64,000 nucleotides of DNA from Aedes albopictus (GCF_035046485.1 NC_085138.1:27100878-27164877), one strand, 5' to 3'. Shown: positions 20,945-32,924, counted from the first letter of the stretch. The notes: a model not told the origin generated them from the sequence alone. Made by a program: numbers and translations.

Positions 20945-21344
20945 TTACTATTCCGATAAAAAAGAACAATTCTAAAGCATATTTATTAAAAATCTGAACT
21001 GTTCAGAACTTGTGTTAGGGTCAAACTTTATAATCTAGGGTATTGGTTCCCTTATTAAGCATGTGGCTCCCATTTTCATCCCACGAAAAACAAAGGATTG
21101 AAGCGCTGTTTGTTTTGTTTCTTATTTTTGTATTTTTTGTTAGAAGTGAGCACCCATGAAAACAAAAAGAACGGAGTCAATCGGTGCCGTAATCGCTTGT
21201 TTTCGAATAGGATGAAAATGGGAGCATGAGATTACTGATGGCACACATACCCTATTGCCCTTCGTAGAGTTCAATTTAGATTCATTGCTTGAGAAAAACG
21301 TTTGAGCTTCAAATTGAAATTCGAACACACAATTTAGAAGTTGC

Positions 21345-22150
21345 CCCTAGATTTGCCTTGAAGCCACTTCATGAACTTGTCAAGCAGCTTTTACAAGAAT
21401 TTCTTTTGAATCGCTCCAAAAAGGTTTGCTGGATTTTCGCCTGAAATTTCTTGTGGAATTGCTCCAGATGGATTTCGAGAAATTTCTTGAAGTTTCTTTT
21501 AGTTTTTCTAGAATTCTATTGGAACAGCTCCAAGAACTCCTCTTAGGTTTGCCTTTGGAACTGTCCTGAAGTTACTTCAGGAATTCCTCATTAATTGCTT
21601 CCAAGAATTTCTCCTAGAATAGCTTCCGGATTTTTCCGAAAATTTTCCAGGAGTTTCTTGAAGATTTTAGTAAATTCTTTCCATAAGTCTTTTTTTAAGT
21701 TGATGAAATATTTCATCATTAAATTTCTTCAAAAAATAGATTTTTGACAATTGTTTCCGGAAGTTTCATCAACATTATCTTCTAAAGTTGCTGCATAAGT
21801 TGCTTCAAATTTTCCTCAGGCGTTCTAGGCATCGTTTGTGTCTTGGTGCAGTTGGTTCTGGAAACTTGTTTGTAGTTACTCCTGAAAATTCTCTTTTTGT
21901 TGCTCGAGGAATTTATTCTAAAGTTGTTTAAGAAATTTCTGTTAGAATGGCGCCAGAACATTTTTCTAGGAGATGCTCCTATAATTTCCATGCAGTATCG
22001 CCACAACTTTCTCCCGGATGATTTGAGTTTCTCCATATATTTCGCTTAGAGTCGTTTAAAATTTTTCTCCAATAATGTTTCCAGGAGTTTCTCCAAAAAT
22101 GTATCCAAAAGTTTCTCCAAAAGGGCACAGGAGACGCTTTATGAATCTCG
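21345..22150. repeat. Strongly diverged minisatellite
   Basis: The periodic TTTCTCCAGGAATTGCTCC theme is still visible but far more eroded than elsewhere, suggesting an older array inside the hAT-like remnant. Confidence 0.6.
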
Positions 22151-22465
22151 CCTGGGATTTTTTTTAAGTTCGTTCAGGAGTTTCACTCGGACAATTCAAA
22201 TTGGTTTCGTAAGTTTTCGGAGTTACGATTTCGAATCTTACCAGAACGGATTGTTATTTTTTCCATATTTATCATTTAATTTGTGTTCAGGACTGTGAAA
22301 ATTGATCAGCATTTTTTTGTTTTGTTTTATTTCTTAATAAATTTATCGAGTTATTTAAAATAATCGTTCAAAAATTTCGATTCGTCTTAAAGTACTCCGC
22401 GGGCCGCATCTTAAGGCTTGGAGGGCCGCATGCGGCCCGCGGGCCGCAGGATGAGCACCACTGGT

Positions 22466-22905
22466 AGGGATTCCCCCAAGGATTCTTCCAGGAATTCCTC
22501 CAGAAATGACTCCAAAGATTTCACCAGCAATTCCTTCAAAAATTCTTCTAGGAATTTCTCCAGGATTTTCTTTAGCAATTTCTTCTGAAATTTCTCCTAG
22601 AATTCCAGTGATTCCTCCAGGAATAGCACCAAGAACTTATCCAGGAATTTTGATTGGGTTTCCGCCAGAAATTTCTTCAGAAGTTCCTCCTGGAGGAATT
22701 TTCCTCCAGATATTCTTTCGTTATTTCCTCAAGGGATTTATCAAAGAACTCTTCCAGGAATTGCTCCAGAAATCTCTCCAGGAAGGCCTCCAGAAATTTC
22801 TGTAGGAATTCTTCGAGCAATTCCTCACGAGATTTCTTCAGAAATTTCTCCAGGCATTCCTCCCAAAATTCTTGTGGGGTTTACTCCAGGAATTCATTCA
22901 ATTCT
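22466..22905. repeat. Minisatellite, CCTCCAGGAATT orientation
   Basis: Continuation of the 19.1-20.6 kb block on the far side of the hAT-like remnant. It ends about 870 bp before the array resumes in the opposite orientation. Confidence 0.88.
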
Positions 22906-22974
22906 CACGTGGCAGAATCTTGCTATGTACTAAGTTGACTATTGTATGTTACAGATGGAGAAATGTTTGGTGAA

Positions 22975-23058
22975 TCACGAAAAATAAAACACAGCTCAGA
23001 TGAGATTTGAACTCATGACCCTCTTAGAGCTTTTCCAAGTAACCACGTTGCTAAAGAC
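22975..23058 (-). repeat. tRNA-like SINE head (tentative)
   Basis: Minus-strand reading shows an A-box-like TAGCAACGTGG and a B-box-like GAGTTCAAATCTC with tRNA-like spacing. It may be the polymerase III promoter of a SINE or a degenerate tRNA; neither a complete cloverleaf nor a tail was demonstrated. The MITE at 23059 is inserted at its 5' edge. Confidence 0.35.
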
Positions 23059-23280
23059 TATAGATAGTAGAGTAAACATAGATCCGTGTTGATGAATCCG
23101 TTGTATCCAAACGAACTGTCAAAATCTGTATCCAAACGAGCAGGACGTCACGATTTAAACAACATCAATGGAGCGCATGACGTCATATTCAACCGTCGCA
23201 CTCTTGAAAATTACTACTTACACGCTTGAAACATTTTAGTCAGCGGTGCCCGCGGATCTATGTTTACTCTACTATCTATA
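23059..23280. mobile_element. MITE with 28-bp inverted ends and 8-bp target duplication
   Basis: 222 bp, with ends TATAGATAGTAGAGTAAACA... matched in reverse complement over 28 bases. It is flanked by an exact 8-bp duplication CTAAAGAC (23051-23058 and 23281-23288), which points to hAT- or P-type transposition. Confidence 0.92.
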
Positions 23281-23348
23281 CTAAAGACGTATTGCATGCA
23301 TAAATATAAACGGTGTATTTAGAGCACTCATTACTTTGCATGAACATT

Positions 23349-23461
23349 TAAGGTTGATTCAAAGTGGAAATGGGCAATTATGCGACTGAATCAAGATTAT
23401 ACCAGTATAATTTTAATTTGATTCTAGGATTGCAGTTTTCCACTTTAAATCAATCTTAAGT
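23349..23461. mobile_element. Small foldback MITE
   Basis: About 113 bp with near-inverted ends TTAAGGTTGATTCAAAGTGG and the reverse complement of CTTAAGATTGATTTAAAGTG. No coding capacity. Confidence 0.7.
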
Positions 23462-23774
23462 TTGCACAAGGGCGTAGCCAGCTTTTCGGTCAGGGGGGGG
23501 GCAAGCACCCTTAGCAAATTTGTGCCTACTAGCTTCTATATCTATACGCAATACGATGAGATTGAATATAATAACATATTCTAAAAGTATTATTTAACCC
23601 TTCAGCAGACACGTTGCTGTATTTTGTACAATACGTTAAAAACTCGCCTGATCTAGATGATTCAAGGTGGTGCTAGTAGCGGTGAGCAATTTCTGGCAGA
23701 TTAAGGATTTTTAGGACTAGAAATTTTTGGTTCCCGTATGAGTCCTTTTTAAATAATCTTTCAATACTATTCGC
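23462..23774. other. GGGCGTAGCC terminus and spacer
   Basis: Begins with GGGCGTAGCCAGC followed by a G run (23470-23510), an inverted match to CCCCCCTTTGGCTACGCCC at about 29913-29933. The rest is unremarkable AT-rich sequence up to the minisatellite. Confidence 0.5.
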
Positions 23775-24984
23775 TGGAGGAATTCCTCCAGAAATCATCA
23801 GGTAAACCTGGAGAAGTTTTTGGGTACATGTCTGAAAAAATGATTGAAGGATTTGTAAAATTTCCTAAGGAACTCCTGAATGAATTTTTGAATTGAACCT
23901 GAGTAGAATTTTTGAAGAAATAATTTGAGGAATTTCCGGAGCAATCCCTGGAAGACTTCCTGAATAAATCCCTGGAGCAATTCCTACAGGAATGCCTGTA
24001 GGAAGCCCTATAGAATCCCTAGAGGAATGCCCGAAGGAATTCTCGGAGGAATTCCCGTAGAAATTCCCGGAGGAATCCCTGGCAGAATTTTTGAAAGTGT
24101 ACCTGGAGATCTCATGAGGAAATCCTAGAAGAAATTCTAGATAAATTTCTGGAGGATTCCTTGGAGGAAGTTCTGGAGAAATTCCTGGAGGAATTCTGGG
24201 AGGAACCCCTCGAGATAAAAATCAGAATAAATCTCTTGTGGAATTCCTAGAGGAAATCTTATAGAAATTAAAAAAAATCCTTGGGACAGTTCTTGGAGAA
24301 ACCTCTGAAGGAATTTCAGGATGAACACCTGAGCCCTGAAGCAATTCCTGGGAAAATATCTAGAGAGAACAGGATTCTCTAAACAAATTCTAGAAACTTC
24401 TAAAAGAGAAACTAATTCGAGAAACTTCTAAACAAATTCCTAACGTAATTCTTGGAAGAATTATTGGATGAGACCGAACAGGGAATCCTGTAGAAATTCC
24501 TGGAGAAATTTTTTGGATGAATTCTTGGAGCAATTCCTGGAAAAATTACTGGGGAAATCTCCAGAGGAATTCCGGGAGGAACTGCTGTAGAAATTTGTGA
24601 AAAAATCCCTTGAGAAATTCCAGGAGGATTTCCTGGAAGAACCCTTGGAGGAATTTCTGGAGGATTACCGGGAGGAATCTTTGGAAATATCTCTGAAGCA
24701 ATTCCTGGATAAATTTCTGAAAGAATTCCTGAAGGAATGTCTGGAGGAATCCCTTGAAAATTCCTGAAAGTATTCCTGGAACTTTCTGGAAGAATCTCTG
24801 AAGAAATCCCTTAAGGATTTCCTGAATTGCTGACATAAATTCCTGGAGGAGCTCCTGAAGAAATTTCTGAGGTATTTCCTGCAGGAATTCCTAGAAGTAT
24901 TCCTGTGATAATTGCTGGAGAAATCTCTAGAGGAATTCTTGGAAGAACTACTAGATGAATTTCTAGAGAAATCTCCAGATAAAT

Positions 24985-25125
24985 GTAATGTTGGTGGCAC
25001 GACTGGTGTTGTTGTTCGTAGACATTTTCCCTGAAGAAGGTCCCAACAAGTGCCGAAACGTTGGCGAAGATTTAAAAGAATCAACGCAAGGTTTCTTTGA
25101 CTGTATTGCCGGAAAATGTCTACGA
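24985..25125 (+). ncRNA. Hammerhead-ribozyme-like relic (Penelope-type)
   Basis: A non-satellite island. CTGAAGA at 25031-25037 is followed by a possible short stem (GGT/GCC) and then GAAAC at 25055-25059, after which CGTTG and CAACG can pair to form a third stem. The island is also enclosed by the inverted pair CGTAGACATTTTCC and GGAAAATGTCTACG. CUGANGA...GAAA is the hammerhead core, and such motifs mark the ends of Penelope-like retroelements. The base expected at the cleavage site is not canonical, so it may be inactive. Confidence 0.4.
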
Positions 25126-28113
25126 AAATCTCTAGATAAATCCTGAACGAATCCCTGGGGGATCCTTGAAGAAATTTGGAGAGAAATCCCTGGAGAAATA
25201 CCTGGGGGAATCCCTGAAAAATTCCTGAAGGTACTCCAAGAAGTTCTCCTGCTGGAAGAATTTCTGAAGAAATAGAGGAATTCCTGGAAGAATCCTGGGG
25301 GGAACTTCTGGAGGATTTCCGGGAGGAATCTTCGAAGGATTTCCTGGAGGAATCCATGAGAAAATCCCAGGAAAAATTCGTGCCGAAATCTCGGAAAAAT
25401 TCCTGAAGCAATTTCTGATGGAATCTCAGGAGAAATTCCTGGCAAAATGCCTGGAGGGATTTCTAGAGGAAATGCTAACAAAATTTATGAAGGATGTCCT
25501 GGGGTAATTCCTGAAGGAGTTCCTGAAGAAATCCCTGTATAAAATCCTGAAGGAATGCCTGGAGGAATTCCTAGAGATATTCCTGTGGGAATTGCTGGAG
25601 GAATCCATGATGAAATTCCTGGAAGAATCTCTAAAGGAATTCTTGAAAGAATTACTGGATAAGTTTCTAGAGGAATTCTGGCAGATCTATATTACTCTTC
25701 AATTTCTGAAGAAATTCTCGAAGGAATTCCTGAAGGAATTCCTGGGGGAATCCTTGAAGAAATTTGTGAGGAAATCCCTGGAGGAATTTCTTGAGAAATT
25801 TCTGGAGGAATACCTGGAGGAATACCAGGAGGAATCATTGAAAAATTACTAAAGGTATTTTTGGAGAATTTCCTGCAAGAATTTCTGAAGAATCCCCTAG
25901 GGGATTTGATGGAAGAATTCTTGGAGAAACTTCTGGAGAAATCTTCGAAGGATTTCCTGGAGGAATCCTTGGGAAAATTCTAAGAGAAATTCGTGCAGAA
26001 ATCCCTGGAGGAATTCCGGAAGCAATTCATGAAAGAATATTAGGAGAAATTCCTGGAAAAATGCCAGGAGGAATCCCAGAAAAAATTCTGAGGGTATTCC
26101 TGGAAGAACTTCTGAAAAAATTCCCATAAGATTTTCTGGAAAAAAATCCTGGAGAAATTTCTGGCATAATTTCTGAAGAATGTCCAGGCGAAATTCCCGG
26201 ATTCCTCGAGTAATTACTGAATGAATTCCTGAATAAATTCTTGGGGTAATTCTTGGAGACTTTTCTGGAGGAGTTCCTGGAGAAATTCCTGGATTGAATC
26301 GTGGAGAAATACCCGGAGGAATTTCTGAAGGTTTTCCTTTGAGAATTGCTGCAGCGATCCTTGAAGAAATTTCTAAAGGAATCTTTGGAGAAATTCTTGC
26401 AACAATTACTGGATTAATTTCTGGGGGAATCTCTAGAGGAACTATGGGAGAAATATCTGAAAAAATCCCATGAGAAATTCCTGGAGGAATTTTTAGGGAA
26501 ATTTCTGGAGAAATTCCTGGAGAAATCTTCGAAGGAATTTCTGAAGGAATCCTTGGGGGAATTCTTGAAGAAATCCCTGAAGGAGTTCCTGGAGAAATTT
26601 TTAGCGAAATTCCTAGAGAAATCCATACCTAGAAGCAAATCTACAAGAATTCTCGGAAGAATTCCTGAAAAAAATCTAGAAGGTATTTCTAGATTTTCTC
26701 TGGAAGAATTATTGAAGGGATCCCTGAAGGATTTCCAAGAGAAATTCCTGGATGAATTACTCACATTATTTATGATGGAATTCCTTGATTATTCCCTAGT
26801 GAAATTCCTGTAGAAATTAATTGAGAAGACCCTGGAGCAATTCCTGGGATGAAGTCCTGAAGGAAAGCCGGCGTGGATTTTTCGAAGGAATCCCAGGATG
26901 AAACAATCCTAGTAGAAACTCCTGGAACAACTCATGGAGAATTCCTGGAGCAATATCTGGTGGAATTTCTGGAGAAATCGCTGAAACATTTCTGGAAAAA
27001 TCTCTGCAGGAATTCAAGGATGAATATCTGGAAGATGCCTGGAAAATTTCCTGGAAGAATGCCTAGGAGAGTTCCTAGTGGAATTCATGGAGGATTCTCT
27101 GAAGTTATTCCTGGAGAAATCTTTGAATAAATTCCTGTAGGAGTCTCTGGAAAAAAAATCTTGGAGGAATGCCTTGAAGATTTCCTGGATAAATTTCTGT
27201 AGGAATTCTTGGAAGAATCCCGGAAGCAATTATTAGAGGTTTCTCTGGAGGAATGCCTGGAGGAAGTCCTGAAGGAATGCATTGAGGAAAACCTGGAGGA
27301 TTTTTTGAAAGAATTTCTGAAAAAAATAATCTTGTAGGAATTTTTGGAGGGATCCCTGTAGGATATCCTAGAGGCATGCCAGTAGGAATTCCTGAAGAAA
27401 TCTCCAGAAGAACTCCTGGAGAAATCTCTAGAGGAATTTTTGGCGGAGTTTCTGCAGGAATCTCAAGATGAAATAAAACTGTTAGAGGAATTCCTGAAGA
27501 AATTCGTAGATGAATCTCTTTAGAACTTCGTAGAGAAATACCGGGAATAATTCCTGAAGAAATTGCAGAGAAATTCTTGGAGAAAGTCTGGAGGAATCCT
27601 CAGAAGAGTTCCTGAAGAAACTCCAGAAGGAATCCCGGAAGCAATTTTAAAAGGAATTCTTAAGGAAATTCCTAAACAGTTCCAGGGGGAAATACTGAAT
27701 TATTTCCTGGAGAAGTTCCTTAAAGAATACAAGGAGGATTTCATGAAGGAAACTTAAGAAGAGTTCCTGGGAGAATCTTTGTGAAAATTTTTAAAATAAG
27801 TTGTTCCAGAAAGAACCCCAGAAGGAATTTCTGAGTTAAGCCCTGCAGAAAATCTTGGAGGAATCCATGGAGGAGCTCCTGGAGGATATCCTAGAGAAAT
27901 GCCTGTAGGATTAACGGCGGAATCTCTAGAAGAATTCCTGGAGAAGTTTCTGGTAGAATCTCTAGAGACATTTGTGAAGGAATACCTGGATGATTGTATA
28001 GAGGAATTCCTGCAGCAAGTCCCAGAGGAATCCCTGGAATAATTCCTGGAGAAATCTCTAAAGAAATTCGGGGAATAATCCCTTGAGAAATTCATGTATG
28101 AATCCCAGGAAGA

Positions 28114-28260
28114 TATTTTTTTTGTCTGTATTAACGAGATTTTTAACCCTAGGCTAGAAGGAAGAACCCACATTTTGTGAGTATGTAGGGAGTGGGATTC
28201 GATCCCAGATCCTCAGCGTGATAGTCTTGCGTTCTAACCACCACACCAGGTCCGCTCCAC
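28114..28260 (-). mobile_element. tRNA-derived SINE (Feilai/Gecko type)
   Basis: 147 bp on the minus strand. It opens GGAGCGGACCTGG with an A box around TGGTGTGGTGGTTAGAACG and a B box GGGATCGAATCCC, and ends in an A-rich tail. A 10-bp target duplication CCCAGGAAGA (28104-28113 and 28261-28270) brackets it exactly. tRNA-related SINEs of this kind are abundant in Aedes. The precise family is a guess. Confidence 0.88.
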
Positions 28261-29490
28261 CCCAGGAAGAATTCCTGAAGAAATTTTAGATGGAATCCTT
28301 GGAGAAATCCTGAAGGAGTTCTAAGAAGAATTATTGGAGGAACTCCGTGAGGAATCCCTGTAGCAGTTCCTGAAGGAATCCCTGCAGGAGCTCCTGAAGT
28401 TACCCCAAGAGGAATCCCGGAAGCAATTTCTAGAGGCATTGCTAAAGGAATCCTTAAGCAGTCCCTGGAGGAAGTATGTACTGGATGATTTCCTGAAAGA
28501 ATTTCAAAAGGAACTCCTTAAAAAGTGTTCCTGGGGGAATCGTTCGAGGAATTTTCAAATAATCCCTTGAGCTGTTCCTGAAAGAAACACAGAAGAAATT
28601 CCCGCGTAAATCCCTGGAGGAATTCTTGAAGAAAAACATGGAAGAATTCCTGAAAAAATCCATGAGGAATCCAGGAAGCAATCCCATGAGGAATTTCTTA
28701 GGAAATCGCAGGAAAACTTTTTTAACAAATCACTGGAAAAAAATATGTTCGAATAAAATATGGAGGAATGCATGTCTGCAATAATTTTTGGTCGAATTAT
28801 TGTTGGAATCTTTGGATGGACTCATAAAATAATATTTTGTACAATGTTTAAAGGAACTCCTGGATTTTTTTAGTGCATCTCTGAAAAAATTACAGTAAGC
28901 GTTTCTGGAAGATATTCCTACTGAAATACTTCAAATTAATCCACATTGAATTATATCTCTAGTGGAATTTTCGAAGGAATATATGGAGAAATTCCTGAAG
29001 AAATCGCTGAAGCAACACTTATAGAAATACCTAAAAGAATTTCTGTTGACATTCCTTTGGGAATCACTGAAGAAATTCCTGGAGGAATCCTCGAAAATAC
29101 ACTGGAACAATCACTGGGGGAATCTCTATAGATATCCCAGAATAATTTCCCGGAGGAATGTCTGGTGTAACCCATAGAGGATCTCTTGAAAATTTCTCTG
29201 GAGCAATATGGCAACTATGGAAAAAAAATCCTGGAGGAATCCTTACAGAAGTATCTATAAAAATATGAAGGAATCGTGGGAATTTGATGGATTTCTTGGA
29301 ACAAACCCTGAAACAATCATTATTAGAACCCTGCAAGATGCCCATGGAAGAATTCACGAAGGAGAAAATTCTGGAGAAGTGCCTTGTGGAATTTCTGAAT
29401 GAATCCCTGAAGAAGTTATTGAATAAATGCCTAAAGGAATTTTTCAAGGTGCCCTTGAAAATATTTGTAAAGAAATCCCAGGTATGTTGC

Positions 29491-29890
29491 TCTTAACACG
29501 ATGTTTTTTTTTTTAATTGAGTACTAGTGAAAATTCGTGTTGCAGTAGCACATAACTTTACTCTATAGCAGCATATGGTTCTACAAAGTCCTTCCTTTTT
29601 CCTACCGGAACCGGTTCCGGCATATCTGGAAAATATGGTATGCTGTTCTTGTATTGCCATCACAAAATTTAGCCATTCAATCAAGCTTGTTATTTGGTAA
29701 AAAATCTAAGATATGATTGAAGTGGTTGTCTTGGAGAAATATTTGGCGAAATTTCCTGTGGTTCTCGAGTAAAAAAAGGTTTGATAATTGTGGATAACCT
29801 AAATTATAAAAATATATATTTTGTTAGATATGTTTTCTGGAACTTTGAATTATTGATAATCTTTGAGTTGGCTCTATATTAAAAAATAAA
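29491..29890. other. Spacer right of the minisatellite
   Basis: AT-rich unique sequence. No exon or repeat end recognised apart from the TIR-like patch that begins at about 29895. Confidence 0.4.
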
Positions 29891-29894
29891 TCTG

Positions 29895-30020
29895 GCGGCC
29901 GTGGCCCCCCCCTGCCCCCCTTTGGCTACGCCCATGAGTTTGCATGTGAAGTAATGGTTGCTCTAAATACACCATTTATCTGCTTGCTATAAGGCTTCAT
30001 CACCGTGGTTACTTGGATCG
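29895..30020. repeat. Right arm of a 7-kb inverted arrangement
   Basis: Contains CCCCCCTTTGGCTACGCCC, then GCTCTAAATACACC and CGTGGTTACTTGGA. All three match, in reverse complement and in the same order, sequences at about 23465-23500, 23310-23330 and 23028-23041. Similarity is partial (perhaps two thirds of positions by eye). Confidence 0.6.
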
Positions 30021-30282
30021 TCTGCCAATGCACAATGGATCCAGAGTCGCATTTACGAAGACAAAAATGTTTGTGTCTAAACCTTAAGTTTTAGATACAT
30101 GGTGTCTTCGGGAAAGTTTTTTTTTTATATTGTTCGACCTTTTTTCTCATCATTGTGAGAGGGTCCCTCTAGCTGCTTGCAAACTGATGCAAACATCTGC
30201 TTTTTAATAGTTTTATATACGTTTACAATTTGCCGAAGAAACCATTATTCTATCTCTTATCAAAACAAACCAAAACCAGCTA

Positions 30283-30497
30283 GGGAATCGCGCCACTTGG
30301 GCGGTGGCTTCTATATTCGTCTGTTTTTCACTATAACTCAGTCAAATTTGAACCAATTGACACAACTTTTGGAATGTGGTGAGATAGGTATAGTATCTAC
30401 CCGTGTACAACATTTCAAGTCAATTGGTTTGAAATTGACTGAGTTATAGTGGAAAACAGACGAATATAGAAGCCACCGCCCAAGTAGCGCGATACCC
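30283..30497. mobile_element. Foldback MITE with about 75-bp arms
   Basis: 215 bp. The left arm (GGGAATCGCGCCACTTGGGC...) and right arm are near-perfect reverse complements through the ACTATAACTCAGTCAA segment. Flanking TA on both sides (30281-30282, 30498-30499). Confidence 0.9.
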
Positions 30498-30819
30498 TAT
30501 ATAATCGTAAATGCTCTCCTCAAGCAAGCTGGTGGGCCCATAACAAATTCAATCACCACTCATCGTCATCCAGCGGTGATGAAGAACGAACTTGAGACAC
30601 ATTGGAGCAAATAAATTGCTACTTCCAGATCGTTGTCGCCGGAATCATCGCGTATAACAGACATCAGACGGTTTTCGTTGTCGCGGTAAATACTACTCAC
30701 TAGGTTGTGGTTATTTCAATGAACGAAACGCATGTGTCAGGGTGTCTCAAAATCCAAAAATAACAAAACTTGCTAGGCTGACATATGATTTTTCTTTCTA
30801 GGTTTAATCACCGCATGAC

Positions 30820-31110
30820 TTTATGATAATTGAATTTTATTGGCTTTTCTCGGTGAACTTAATACTACTCAAAGAAGGAGGGAGTAACGAAAGTAATAAA
30901 AGAAACGGTGGATAGAATCGCAAGTGTGCGACGAGCGAAATTGAATAGAAGTTGAAAATTAACAGAGGACCATAATTGAACAACACAATCATAACGACGA
31001 CCCCTTTGCCTAACGTCCTCGTGTTGAACGGCTAGGTACTAGTAGTTACACCGTTTCTTTGAGTAGTATTAAGTTCACCGAGAAAAGCCAATAAAATTAA
31101 ATTATCATGA
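30820..31110. mobile_element. Foldback MITE with about 50-bp arms
   Basis: Both arms carry TTTTATTGGCTTTTCTCGGT and the adjoining AACTTAATACTACTCAAAG in opposite orientation. GACATATGATTT occurs outside both ends (30779-30790 and 31109-31120) and may reflect the insertion site. No coding frame. Confidence 0.8.
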
Positions 31111-31120
31111 CATATGATTT

Positions 31121-32924
31121 GTAAATTAATAGGACACTTAGACAGTATTTCTCTTTATGAAAGGATTCTCAGAAATGCTCAAGAATTTCACTAGCTTCAA
31201 ATAACCTCCCTTGAGAATAGTGATCGAACTGGCTCCTAACAGTTCAATTTCAAAAAAGTGCTTCGAGACACAAACAATTTGAAAACCTCTGCCATAGAGT
31301 AATGGCAGTAATGGTCTACACCGATATCCAAATTGGATCTTGTTTTTGACGTAACGTCTCAATTAGGACAAAGTCTGCTTATCATTTTTTGGAACACCCT
31401 AAGATAAGTATACTGCACCTTACTGAAATTTACCCAGTCTCCTTAACGAGGCTGATACACGAGCGAAACGCTGCTGGAATTAGGAATTAGCATGCGCTTA
31501 ACCTCTGTCTCGTCAGTTGTCGGACCGTTGGTTGGGCACCGGACGCACTTTTAAGTTCAGTTTGAAGAATGGATGGCATTGCATGGGGTTTGCATTTTGG
31601 TGGCGTCGTTTACCGAAAGGGTCCATACTGAATATGTTCAATCAACACATTTGAAGCATTTTGTATGATAAGTTCAATTCAGTTTTATCCCAAATTTGGC
31701 ATATTGTGACAATACTAATGATGATAAAGTATTTTATGCAATTCAGTATTATAATTTATATTTTATATAACTCATTTTGGTATCATAATGGCCAATTTTT
31801 TCGAACTGGTGCATTATGCAACTGAAATGAGTTGCATAATAAAAAATAGTTGTATAATGTTCATAATGCAACTCATTTGAGTTGCATTATGAACATTATG
31901 CAATTCAAATGGGTTGCATTATGAAAAAATCATTGCATAAAATTTTGTATGAAACTCGTTGCAAAACTTGATTTTTCAGCACTCTTCGTATTTCGGCAAG
32001 CCTCGTTGGATAAATGTACGACTCGTGCTGAAACAATCAACTTTTTGCAACTCGTTTCATAAATAACTATTAAATAGCAATATGTTAAACATAAGCAAAA
32101 ATGTAACCCGAACCCAAAACAATCACCATTGCAAACATTGTCCGAATGAATGCTAAATTGGACAAACAACAATAAAAACAGCAATATACTAGACTAGACT
32201 GCCATACGTGCTCGCTGCTACGTCAAACGAAACGAAGTCAAAACAAGTGTGCGTTGTTCACCCACTTATCAATCAACGAACGTACGTGTCGTATATATCG
32301 CGACGGACATCGATTCCATTGACATTTTGCATTTATCGTAGCAGGCGTATATGCTGCTCGGCTTACGTATGTACGTACAACCGTACAACGAACGACAGAC
32401 ATTCAGCGCATGCTGCGCGCAAAATGGTCTTCAAATGCCTACTTGTTAGTCATGTGGTATGGCAAACGTTTAATTCCTATTAATTTCCTATTCGAGAATA
32501 TTCCCTAGCGTGTAAATATTGGCTACGTGTTTGTCTCCTTTATTAGAGTTTCCGTACGAAATTGCTACATAATCTAAAAAATCGAAGCTCGTGGTTGATT
32601 TGCCAGTCCGGTTGGTTGCTGGTAATGACCCAGACCGCCGTTCGTCAGTGCACATGCGGTGGTTGATTTTAAGCGTGCTGTCGTTATGGTGCCGGTAATA
32701 TTCGCCTTATTAGGCACTTATCTCCGCAGTTTAGTACCCTACCCTAGTAGTAGTGGAAATTTACTCCTAACCTACGGAGTTGCTCTTATCAAGTTCAAGT
32801 GCAAGTACACCACCGGTTATTGAGTAGTGAAAGGGTATTATATGGCATCGTTGTCATCAGATGTCCTTTAGATCACACCGGTCAACAATATTCAACCTTT
32901 TTTACGTGATTTGATAGTTCGCAC
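31121..32924. other. AT-rich spacer with palindromic repeats
   Basis: No gene found. At 31859-31894 there is a perfect 17-bp palindrome with a 2-nt loop (GTTCATAATGCAACTCA and its complement). Around 31945-32070 a sequence with CAACGAGGC/GCAACTCG motifs is repeated in related form at 48985-49145. Confidence 0.5.

Larger units (their letters stand above)
20567..22461. mobile_element. hAT-like element remnant
   Basis: The left end reads AGTGGTGCTCA and then GCGGGCCGC about 60 bases further in. The right end contains the reverse complement GCGGGCCGCAGGATGAGCACCACT. The CAGTGGTGCTCA-type terminus is hAT-like. No clear 8-bp target duplication or transposase frame was seen. The interior holds a MITE and diverged minisatellite. 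Confidence 0.55.
23775..29490. repeat. Minisatellite, 5.7-kb block in CCTGGAGGAATT orientation
   Basis: The largest array in the window: imperfect units such as AATTCCTGGAGGAATT and AAATCCCTGGAGGAATT. It runs opposite to the 19.1-22.9 kb array. It is interrupted by a ribozyme-like relic (about 24985-25125) and a SINE (28114-28260). Open frames of up to 248 codons on either strand (for example 24665-25411) contain only periodic peptides such as RNSSRDSSRNS, FLQEFLLEF and KFLEEFLKE, and are not genes. Confidence 0.92.

Noticed and set aside
20567..22461. Confident hAT assignment with target duplication
   Set aside because: The ends are hAT-like, but the 8 bases on each side do not match, so it is listed only as a remnant with moderate confidence.
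22975..23058. A true tRNA gene
   Set aside because: A- and B-box-like sequences exist, but the A box deviates and no complete cloverleaf could be drawn; kept only as a tentative SINE head.
24665..25411. Open frame of 248 codons on the minus strand, and many others of 60-170 codons within 0.8-1.9 and 19-29.5 kb
   Set aside because: They consist only of the periodic peptides forced by the minisatellite, and equally long frames exist on the opposite strand and in other phases.
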